This document shows positions 9,501 through 15,799 of a stretch of 64,000 bases of DNA, piece after piece (within the stretch, counting starts at the first letter, position 1; each line of letters starts with the position of its first letter). The position numbers and the translations under genes were made by a program. The notes under the pieces are model-generated. The model did no database searches, had not been told where the DNA came from, and was given only the letters and a program-made list of their open reading frames with translations. The stretch lies in contig JAPLFH010000025.1 in NCBI GenBank assembly GCA_026390815.1, positions 1 to 64,000 of the forward strand, in the 5' to 3' direction. This stretch comes from Ignavibacteriales bacterium (lineage in GTDB: Bacteria > Bacteroidota > Ignavibacteria > Ignavibacteriales > SURF-24).

Positions 9501-11395
9501 AAACTTACACCTGTATCAGCACCTGCAGGATAATTTGCGGGGAACGATAATGAATCAGGATTTCTTAAGTTAGAGTGGTCATAATAAAACGAAGTTACCT
9601 CCAGTTCCATTCCCTGTGTTCCTGAAATTGTGCATTTGGGTAGGTTCGCCGCTATAATCCAGTCATCCCATTTAACAATGTTGGTTACAATGTTACATTT
9701 AGCTTTATCAGTACCATTATCTGGGACAGGTTTTAACCAGCTCCTTGGAAACATAACATCCAAATCAATATTTAATTCACGAAAGCCTTCACAATCCCAC
9801 GAGATAAAAGTTCCGTTCGAAGCCCCTTGTTCTTTCTTAATTAAGACAGTATACGAATCACCGTTAGGAACATTCCCAATAAAAGTTGCGTCATCTATCA
9901 GCCCAAGTTTGCCGGATTGAAGCGAAGGTCCTCCGGTTGAAAATATAATATCAGACCCTTTAAATCCTACACTATCGTTATACTCATTAACAGGAAATAT
10001 TGCCAGACAATTTAATTTTGCTGAGGTTGGTTCAAATTTCATTTCTGATATAGCAATTGTGTATCCATCTGCATTATTAATTCCTAAGGGTAGTTTTAAC
10101 GGAGTATCTGTATTGTCTTGAACCATCTGTGCCAGGTCAAAATCTTTAACCAGCTTATTTACTGAAGGATAATTACTTAATGTATTGTGCAGCCAATGAT
10201 CTAATTTTTTTACTTTAGCTGTTGTCCAATTAAATGAACCGGCACCATTTATTAACCACTGCTGGGGCCATGTATCCGGTGTTTGATCGAATTGGGTTAT
10301 TACATTGCCGTCATATAATTCATCAACCGTATTTACTTTAATGTTTTTAAATTCTACGGCTACAGGAGTTTTAAGCCAGGGAACCAGAATAGAACCTGTT
10401 CCGGTTAGTGCAGAACTATTGCCGGAAGCAGCAAGTACCTTCATACTAAAAAGACCCACTTTGATAATTTGCTGAACAAAATCATTCGCAACCTTTGATG
10501 AAGGTATTTGGTTTGTAATTGTAGCCGCTTGCGGTACAGATTGGCAGCCTGATGCCGGCAGTTGTGTATTACTACTACCACTACTACCGGTACTATCATT
10601 AGTAGTAATGATAAGGCTTTTTAAATTATTATTACCTGATTGAAAATCAAACCTTCGAATTTCACTGGAAGTAATAGAAGAATTATTCTGAGCAGCAAAA
10701 ATCTGCCATGCATATTTCTTTTCTGTTTCAAATTTTCTTGCTGATACCGGATACTGAAACATTGTTGTTCTAATTTCTGATTTCTCAAACCACGCTGAAT
10801 TTCTTTGAATAGCGGTTTCAGGAGACTGATTTCCAATTGTCTCAACTATCTTTAATTTGTACGTCATTTGTCCTGAAGGAGCCGGCATTGGAGGTAACCA
10901 GGTAAATGTCGGTGGCTTTTCAGCAGGAATACTTTCTCCATCAACAGGTGAAATAAGTGTAGGTGGAGAAGAAATTTCCACTTTTTGATTAATACAATCG
11001 CTTCCAATTTCTTCACCAGATTCACTTTTTACACGAATACAAATTGTATAATCACCTGAAGGTGCATTGCCAGTTCGGGTAAATGCTTCTCGCCATTTCC
11101 CTGATTTGAAATTAACATTCCCGGTTTTAATATCATCATATGTAATTCTCTTCATTCCAGGAGGTAAGCTTATCGGTTTTGAATTCCCTTCTACAATTAT
11201 TCCATCCCCTGCTTCTTCTAATGTTCCATTTAGTGTTATCTGAATAGAATTTTTACCTGAATTTATTAGAGTTAATTTCCATATATCTGTTACGCTAAGT
11301 TGGTTAGGCGGAGGTTGTTGAAGCTTTACCGACACTTGTGCAAAACAATACCCGGTAAAGAAAAATAATGTTAAAAACAGAAATCGTTTTTGCAT
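6530..11395 (-). CDS. Giant exported surface protein (1621 aa) with the same N-terminal module as its operon partner
   Basis: A signal peptide (FLFLTLFFFTGYCFAQ) is followed by an Ig-like module (VKLQQPPPNQLSV, then ITLNGTLEEAG) and a second module (TFTWLPPMPAPSG, then KKYAWQIFAAQ). Both modules are shared with the 947-aa protein at the other end of the operon. The remaining 1300 residues are beta-rich and poor in charged clusters, with repeated 'F.N.K..' style strands. A Cys-rich patch (FYCTVCCGTEPGTCDYTF) lies near residues 1305-1325, and the C-terminal 100 residues are a low-complexity Asn/Ser/Gln tail. Secretion and a surface location are inferred. This is the first large gene of the operon. 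The small 81-aa gene and a predicted LytTR site lie upstream. Confidence 0.88.
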   Translation of the reverse strand: MQKRFLFLTLFFFTGYCFAQVSVKLQQPPPNQLSVTDIWKLTLINSGKNSIQITLNGTLEEAGDGIIVEGNSKPISLPPGMKRITYDDIKTGNVNFKSGKWREAFTRTGNAPSGDYTICIRVKSESGEEIGSDCINQKVEISSPPTLISPVDGESIPAEKPPTFTWLPPMPAPSGQMTYKLKIVETIGNQSPETAIQRNSAWFEKSEIRTTMFQYPVSARKFETEKKYAWQIFAAQNNSSITSSEIRRFDFQSGNNNLKSLIITTNDSTGSSGSSNTQLPASGCQSVPQAATITNQIPSSKVANDFVQQIIKVGLFSMKVLAASGNSSALTGTGSILVPWLKTPVAVEFKNIKVNTVDELYDGNVITQFDQTPDTWPQQWLINGAGSFNWTTAKVKKLDHWLHNTLSNYPSVNKLVKDFDLAQMVQDNTDTPLKLPLGINNADGYTIAISEMKFEPTSAKLNCLAIFPVNEYNDSVGFKGSDIIFSTGGPSLQSGKLGLIDDATFIGNVPNGDSYTVLIKKEQGASNGTFISWDCEGFRELNIDLDVMFPRSWLKPVPDNGTDKAKCNIVTNIVKWDDWIIAANLPKCTISGTQGMELEVTSFYYDHSNLRNPDSLSFPANYPAGADTGVSFTGFFIKEAKIKFPDNFKTSTQNITVNIENMIINKQGLTGKVLAKDIFTFPNGNISGLGASLDTLKLEIVCSSLTNAYLRGKIVLPVSEVNPLNSLPFKATFAANNGFLFTIKPQGPITAKFFSDAKLVLANTSTINFSINNSTKFDINLNGNFEWANINIGPVKNVKMAMDFQNVGLSYMDSTNYHNFTFNIGTWSFASPPKFLANFPVSINYIKFKMKPKQGTEVIRGGVSFSIIVNLDEKIGGTCALSVIGAIEKDAVTGKFTPTFVGVNLDTIKVFANLSAVKLDGKIAFYSADPVYGNGFMGSIKATINSIKTEISSTLRMGSTNYNNGSNFFRYWYVDAKVILPKTSGIPFMSGLAFYGFGVGVWRRMTVLNMPPLNPSDVENAATTTNTTNSGATFTPDKNIGLGLSVLAVIGTYPEPKAFNSDATLTGEFSLAGGLNMIKFNFDFWCMAELTKRSDATILGNAYVQYVPPTKVFSLVANALIDKPSVTTRGIGNPNDRVNLALNINGATSKWYFICGTPSQPNNVKVLGVTAWEYTLVGNDIGQFIKHGFQPSTIAGLNSVGFAIPTVQTTIPSESSTGKGFAFGVGVNFSNDKSIDIVSLPRGEVYLKYGAGGGFEVNLSLLQYPQNTVCGGTSPIGFRSWYALGGVAAWFHGYVKVTVPTKDAFYCTVCCGTEPGTCDYTFADIKAGLQVQAGFPNPVWINGSALVSVNIGNGFINWSNYVDVSYGTQCMPAPLPTNQTYTQEDATQQIGDMIINIDTPPSPDRFDPGKKIGVMFGFTPNEAFDVQERQSDGSIVNRTFQVRYYAALTSLGPAPLNQPTTTPTSNVSQVSNQNFQTLNRFNQTAVSTSTNQLSSQNRNTASIIPLVRSAGTNSLGQYEYYIQRNFVMTNYRNLEDTTRYKLTLKAELWAIQQGTTNVWEKAKSNSGNFITETRIANFSSGVLQQTTIQPPSRNNYQNRLTSQNSMNNNSSSTNNQLNIHR

Positions 11396-11469
11396 ATTAC
11401 ACCAACATTGATTGATAAGTAGTTATTTTTTAATTGAATTAATAATTGGGGTCCCCAAACAGCAAGGAT

Positions 11470-11715
11470 TTATATTATCTCGCCGTTCCTAATCTTAATG
11501 GAAGTTTTGTTCTTCAGATTTTTTAGAGACGATCTTAACTTTTCGATTTTAACCGATGGAACGTTCGGATCGTTTTCCAGATCGGCGATTGCTTCTTCAA
11601 TTGATTTGTATTCTTTTACATTAACTTCATCTACTTCCTTCTTTATAATTAAAAGTGGGGCAGACTTAGACTGCTTTTTTGTAAATAAATCAATTAGCTT
11701 TTTTATAGTTTTCAA
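11470..11715 (-). CDS. Small Lys/Glu-rich protein of unknown function
   Basis: This 81-aa reading frame lies 74 bp upstream of the giant surface gene and 48 bp downstream of a predicted LytTR site, so it would be the first gene of that transcript. The protein is hydrophilic, with a basic N-terminus and an acidic middle (KSIEEAIADLENDPNVPSVKIEKL), and has no signal peptide or membrane segment. The start is TTG, fixed by an in-frame stop 12 bases upstream, and there is no clear ribosome binding site. It could be a regulator or chaperone-like helper, or a spurious frame. Confidence 0.55.
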   Translation of the reverse strand: MKTIKKLIDLFTKKQSKSAPLLIIKKEVDEVNVKEYKSIEEAIADLENDPNVPSVKIEKLRSSLKNLKNKTSIKIRNGEII

Positions 11716-11762
11716 TTTAGTCGATTAGATTTTTGATCAAACGTATGCACTTTGCTCCAGTA

Positions 11763-11829
11763 CTACAATAGCTAATAAGTATACGGTATGTGTTGGTAAA
11801 CTAACGGTAAGTTTTTACGAGTAATCGGT
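11763..11829 (-). promoter_or_regulatory. Predicted LytTR response-regulator binding site (three 9-bp direct repeats)
   Basis: On the minus strand, three 9-mers starting ACCG lie exactly 21 bp apart: ACCGATTAC (11821-11829), ACCGTTAGT (11800-11808) and ACCGTATAC (11779-11787). The central one fits the published LytTR consensus [TA][AC][CA]GTTN[AG][TG] at every position, and 9-bp repeats with 12-bp spacers are the usual LytTR arrangement. A conserved AT-rich stretch (11763-11778) follows toward the gene and may hold the promoter core. The same site recurs at 15709-15775. A LytTR regulator is encoded at 18802-19542. Confidence 0.72.
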
Positions 11830-12153
11830 ATGTAAAATAGGATTTTTAGCGATCAAAATTTTAATGAATTCATCATAACGTTTTTTTCACTCTGTAGATT
11901 TATGATTCTTTTGGTTTAGAGGTAAACTGGTTTTATAAGATATGACTGACAAATCGACAAAATTTATCCAAATGGTCTAAGGCTACGAACAGGACTTTTA
12001 TAGGCTTGTTACATGCCCGGTAGAGGCATGAAGAATAGTTGTTAAAATAACCGATTGCCAGAAACGGATCCAAGTATAAAAACTTAGAGATAAAACACAG
12101 ATACTGTTTGAACATCAAAGAATTTGCCTAAATGTTATTTTGCAAATGACCTA
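11830..12153. other. Intergenic region without recognisable gene
   Basis: The stretch separates the predicted LytTR site from the end of the 110-aa gene. A 61-codon frame on the minus strand (11933-12118) has no ribosome binding site, Cys-rich non-protein-like composition and no recognisable motif, so it is not called. No strong hairpin terminator was found. Confidence 0.5.
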
Positions 12154-12486
12154 TTAGGTCCATGTGAAACTACTAAACTTTATATTATTCTCGCGCATAA
12201 ATTCTCCAAACAATGAGTAAGCTTTATTAACACTAAATTCTTTTTTTATTGCTTGTAATAGACCCGACTTATCTCCGGTCTTTAAATTAAAAATTTGATA
12301 GAACTTATTTACTTCCTCCGGCTCTATTGTATAGCTATACTCATAATCAGAATCACCCATAATTTTTTCAACGGAGTTACCAATATCATAGCCATCAAAG
12401 TATAACTGGTCTTTCTCATTGAAGTATATCTGCATGGATATTTTAATATCAGATCTTTCTAAATAAAACAGAGTTACTTTTTCCAT
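12154..12486 (-). CDS. Small acidic soluble protein, function unknown
   Basis: The 110-aa protein has the composition of a real cytoplasmic protein, with alternating beta and helix propensity: KISMQIYFNEKDQLYFDGYDIG, then YTIEPEEVNKFYQIFNL, then LLQAIKKEFSV. It has no signal peptide. The size, acidity and fold pattern resemble small immunity-type proteins, but no toxin gene is next to it, so that is only an analogy. It lies 22 bp downstream of the WG-repeat lipoprotein gene and is probably the last gene of that transcript. Confidence 0.75.
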   Translation of the reverse strand: MEKVTLFYLERSDIKISMQIYFNEKDQLYFDGYDIGNSVEKIMGDSDYEYSYTIEPEEVNKFYQIFNLKTGDKSGLLQAIKKEFSVNKAYSLFGEFMRENNIKFSSFTWT

Positions 12487-12508
12487 AGCGTGATTTGATT
12501 GGTTTGGT

Positions 12509-13090
12509 TTATTTTACTTCGTCCCCTTTTTTATCAATATTAGACCAAGCACCACCTTCCATTTCATAATGTTCAGGATCATATCGGTCTTTTTTAAGTG
12601 TACAGTTCAACGCAACTCTTGCAATCCCTTTTTCAAATTGTTCAGCACATTCATATTTTGGTTCTATAATTATAATTCCGTTATTGTTTGCGTAACCAAT
12701 TTTTCCATTACGTACTACCCGAAATAAGCCGTCTACCAACCAGTCTGGACCATTGTCAAACATGTATACATCAAATAAAATGTTTTCATTTCTGTCAATT
12801 GCTACAACTTTTGAATTGGTTAACTTATCATCAGAAACAAATGCAAAGTTCCTGAAAGTATCTGTAAAACAATAGTTGTATTTTCCTTGTGGAATACTAA
12901 TCTCTCCTTTTGAATTTCTATAACCACAAGATTTACCCGGAGAAAATAGACCATCATCTGAAAAGCTAACCAAGTAATCTGTATGAATTGAATCTAAATT
13001 AAAATATTCTTGAGTTTTATTTACTCTCGATTCAGTTCCTTTACAACTAAAAAAGGACAATAATATTAATGTGTAAAAAACATTTCTCAT
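12509..13090 (-). CDS. WG-repeat lipoprotein
   Basis: An N-terminal lipoprotein signal (MRNVFYTLILLSFFSCKG, lipobox Cys about residue 16 from this start) precedes two or three WG-type beta repeats, for example NGKIGYANNNGIIIIEPKYECAEQFEKG. WG repeats usually mediate binding at the envelope and have no known enzymatic role. The frame is open 20 codons further upstream (to 13150), but that extension is basic and would bury the lipoprotein signal, so the ATG at 13090 is preferred. The gene lies between the FISUMP lipoprotein gene and the 110-aa gene in one orientation. Confidence 0.82.
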   Translation of the reverse strand: MRNVFYTLILLSFFSCKGTESRVNKTQEYFNLDSIHTDYLVSFSDDGLFSPGKSCGYRNSKGEISIPQGKYNYCFTDTFRNFAFVSDDKLTNSKVVAIDRNENILFDVYMFDNGPDWLVDGLFRVVRNGKIGYANNNGIIIIEPKYECAEQFEKGIARVALNCTLKKDRYDPEHYEMEGGAWSNIDKKGDEVK

Positions 13091-13155
13091 TTTGTTAAAT
13101 GTTCTATAACGTTTTTTAAATCGTTCTAATTTTTGAATAGATTTTACCATTTAGC

Positions 13156-14388
13156 CTAAAAATCCTTGAGGCAGCGAACACTGAAACCGTACTCCTTGGT
13201 GCCATAGAACAAGTTGATACTATTATCATTGCCCCACAAGTAGACGTAGTACGCGTTCGTAACATCGTAGTGCTCCGTAGAACTCCAAAAGCCAGTGTAG
13301 TCACCTAAAACAGTGAAGTTACCATGGGGTTCTCGGTAGCCCGCAAGCAAAGCAGAAAATCCACTTGTGTTTGTTCCGGCACCTTGCCCAATCTCTTTTA
13401 AGACATTGCCGTTATTGCTTACTTTTCTTTCTAAAGTTATAAACTCATTATAAGTTGGTATGTGCCAGCCTTCTGGAGCCAATCCTCTTTTATCACTCAC
13501 CGCATACCAATTATACAACTTACCATACTTTTTCCCATTCACCGGATCATTTTCATAATAACACCATACTGGATTGCCATTCTCTCCAGACGCCATCCAT
13601 TCTTCCGTTGTCTTCGCTTCTGGAATCAAATCACCATTTCTAAATCTGTTAACATTTAAATTTTCAACTGACCATTCTTGAATACCTATTTTGACAGTCC
13701 CATTAGTTTTTAGTCCTTTCATCTCTGGTTCCATTGCAACACTGTCAGCGCTTTTTCGAAACACTTCTTTAGAATCAGTTCCCGATCTGTATTCATCTTT
13801 AATTATTTTTTCCAAGTCAATGAGTCCAATATGTACAGTATATTTATTTACTTCACTCGCCGCTTCTGTATTATATGTAATTATAAACTTCCCATCTTTG
13901 TAATAGGTAATATCCGAGATGAAATCAAATTGACTGCGATTGAATAGAATTGTAAACTCTTTATTTGAAAGGGCATTTACAATCAGATAAAATGTTTCTG
14001 AGTCTCCACGGAATTGTCTGTCAATATCTTTTAAAGTTACTTTTGAATATTTTTGTTTATCAACTGGAACATTATGTAGAGAGTAACCGCTTTTATATTC
14101 GCCAGTACCATCGTTAATTAAACACTCTCTTTCCTTTTCGATTGTATACGGATTTAAAGTATCAATAATAGCACCGTTGTCTGAGGATATTTCAATAAAT
14201 GTTGAATCCCAATTTCTACCGAAAATGAAGTTTGATCCTTTCAAATAGATTTCCCCAACTTGTCCTTCAATTTTTATATTCCAGACAAAGTCTTTTACCT
14301 TAAAATTATAGTCTTTGTGATTCAAAAAAGTCGTGTTACAACCAATGAATGAAGAGATTAAGATCAATATGATTATTCGGTTTTGCAT
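13156..14388 (-). CDS. Lipoprotein with C-terminal FISUMP domain
   Basis: A signal peptide with a lipobox Cys (LILISSFIGCN) is followed by about 200 residues of unassigned beta-rich sequence. The C-terminal domain, from about residue 225 to the end, is a FISUMP domain (Fibrobacter succinogenes major paralogous domain, TIGR02145). Its hallmarks are present: ENLNVNRFRNGD, WCYYENDP, YGKLYNWYAVSD, GLAPEGWHIPT, GFSALLAGYRE, FWSSTE and a terminal VRCLKDF. FISUMP domains are common on Bacteroidota surface proteins; their ligand is unknown. The WG-repeat lipoprotein gene lies downstream in the same orientation, so the two are likely co-expressed. Confidence 0.92.
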   Translation of the reverse strand: MQNRIIILILISSFIGCNTTFLNHKDYNFKVKDFVWNIKIEGQVGEIYLKGSNFIFGRNWDSTFIEISSDNGAIIDTLNPYTIEKERECLINDGTGEYKSGYSLHNVPVDKQKYSKVTLKDIDRQFRGDSETFYLIVNALSNKEFTILFNRSQFDFISDITYYKDGKFIITYNTEAASEVNKYTVHIGLIDLEKIIKDEYRSGTDSKEVFRKSADSVAMEPEMKGLKTNGTVKIGIQEWSVENLNVNRFRNGDLIPEAKTTEEWMASGENGNPVWCYYENDPVNGKKYGKLYNWYAVSDKRGLAPEGWHIPTYNEFITLERKVSNNGNVLKEIGQGAGTNTSGFSALLAGYREPHGNFTVLGDYTGFWSSTEHYDVTNAYYVYLWGNDNSINLFYGTKEYGFSVRCLKDF

Positions 14389-14545
14389 TTTTTTCCTCTG
14401 TTTATGGCATTGATTCGTAACAACCCATCACTCCAAAATCTTTATTTCTTTTTTTATTCTTCTTCAGAACTCAAGTTCAAAGTAAAATTTCATGTGCTTG
14501 TCCTTATGTTTCCTTCGGAGCGACTGGGGCAAAATTTGAAATTTA

Positions 14546-14809
14546 TTATTTGAGTACAAAATCGTACAGCTCCTGATAAGGATCGTGGAAAGTAATGGAA
14601 CCATTCTTTTCCTGCACATAAAGCAAAGCCAACACTTTTGTGTATCGTTCCTGCTTTCCGGATCTAATAGAATTTCTGACATCCTCATATTTTATTTTTT
14701 CTTCCTGAACAATTGCTTTAATATCCGTTGAACAAATTACTTGTCGAAACATAGATAGAAGTATTGTTGGAATACTACAATTAAGTTTAATTATTTCACC
14801 CATTTTCAC
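14546..14809 (-). CDS. Small protein related to the C-terminus of its upstream neighbour
   Basis: The 87-aa product ends in a segment clearly related to the C-terminal 50 residues of the 259-aa protein encoded just upstream (RSGKQERYTKVLALLYVQEKNGSITFHDPYQ versus NAGKQERYQKMIALLYSVDKVGTVSFINPFQ). Its start overlaps the upstream stop by 4 bp, so translation is probably coupled. It has no signal peptide, unlike its neighbour. Either a tandem duplication lost the exported N-terminal domain, or the conserved C-terminal module is used alone in the cytoplasm. No function is assigned. Confidence 0.75.
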   Translation of the reverse strand: MKMGEIIKLNCSIPTILLSMFRQVICSTDIKAIVQEEKIKYEDVRNSIRSGKQERYTKVLALLYVQEKNGSITFHDPYQELYDFVLK

Positions 14810-15585
14810 TTGCTGTTATTTTTAAGAAAATCTATCGAAGGCTGGAATGGATTGATAAAAGAAACCGTCCCAACTTTATCTACACTATAGAGCAAAGCAA
14901 TCATTTTTTGGTAACGTTCCTGCTTGCCGGCATTTATAGTTTTACGATTATCAGCATAATTTTTTTTGATTACTTCTACATTCCCAACATCTCCATCCGG
15001 ATGTTTCTTGGCATATTCACTATTAGCTAATTCATGTGCATAAGCCACTGCATTTTCTTCTGAATTTATAGCAAGACCATCTTCCCAGAACTCAACTATA
15101 TATTTATCAGCACCCGCAGATTGGGCTCTAATTTCCCATTCCTTTTCCAACTTTTTCTGATCATACCCTCCGATAGTTGTAATAATCATCATAAACATTC
15201 CTGCATCAAAGTGTGTTTGTTCTGCATAATCATTAATTGATTTTGCACCTATAGCCTGACATTTATTTCTCATTTCTTCCGACCAAGTTTGTGTTTGGAT
15301 TTCAATTAATTTATTCTTTTCAGATTCAGGATCGAATCCTTTTACTATTTCGTCCAGATCGGAGAATGCCTGTTTTTTTATTGATATGAATTTGGGATCA
15401 TTTTTTTCCAAATAAATAGTTGTTGCATTCTTGGTTGTCTTCATGATTTTTCCTGTCTTATGAGTTTGAGAAAAACAATATCCGCTGCCGAACAAAAATA
15501 GAGCAGCTATTGCAATAATCATTTGTAGAGAATACATTTTTTTTCGCCGATCTTTTAAACGTATTTTTGGTCTGGTTAAATGCAT
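14806..15585 (-). CDS. Exported protein of unknown function, probable LytTR-controlled gene
   Basis: This 259-aa protein has a hydrophobic export segment (MIIAIAALFLFGSGYCFSQ) after a basic N-terminus; a start at the Met 16 residues further in would give a more normal signal peptide. The mature part is mostly helical and charged, with a central segment WEIRAQSAGADKYIVEFWEDG and a C-terminal module shared with the next gene. No catalytic motif is recognised. A predicted LytTR site (15709-15775) lies about 125 bp upstream, the same site that precedes the surface operon. The gene is downstream of the LytS/LytTR pair on the same strand but separated by this site, which suggests its own promoter. 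Confidence 0.8.
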   Translation of the reverse strand: MHLTRPKIRLKDRRKKMYSLQMIIAIAALFLFGSGYCFSQTHKTGKIMKTTKNATTIYLEKNDPKFISIKKQAFSDLDEIVKGFDPESEKNKLIEIQTQTWSEEMRNKCQAIGAKSINDYAEQTHFDAGMFMMIITTIGGYDQKKLEKEWEIRAQSAGADKYIVEFWEDGLAINSEENAVAYAHELANSEYAKKHPDGDVGNVEVIKKNYADNRKTINAGKQERYQKMIALLYSVDKVGTVSFINPFQPSIDFLKNNSK

Positions 15586-15708
15586 TTATTAATCCTTAAA
15601 TTGTTAAAATGTTTAGTACAATTTGAATGCGAACTTTAAAGTTATTAACTGTCAAACTACCACTTGTTTTATTGGTTTTTGTCTAAACATATACTCAATG
15701 TTTCTTTG

Positions 15709-15775
15709 CTACAATAGCTAATAAGTATATGGTATGTGTTGGTAAACGAACGGTAGGTATTAATTATTAATCGGT
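15709..15775 (-). promoter_or_regulatory. Predicted LytTR binding site, second copy
   Basis: The three minus-strand 9-mers are ACCGATTAA (15767-15775), ACCGTTCGT (15746-15754) and ACCATATAC (15725-15733), again exactly 21 bp apart. The 46 bp from 15709 to 15754 differ from 11763-11808 at only two positions, while the 12-bp spacer beyond is largely unrelated in sequence. Conserved boxes with a diverged spacer argue for protein binding rather than simple duplication. The site lies just beyond the kinase stop codon and upstream of the 259-aa gene. Confidence 0.72.
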
Positions 15776-15799
15776 AAGTGAAGAAAGAAAATTCTGGTC

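Noticed and set aside
11933-12118. 61-codon frame on the minus strand
   Set aside because: No ribosome binding site, no motif and Cys/Phe-rich composition typical of chance frames.
13116-13304. 62-codon minus-strand frame inside the FISUMP gene end
   Set aside because: Overlaps the conserved FISUMP C-terminus in another frame; shadow of a real gene.
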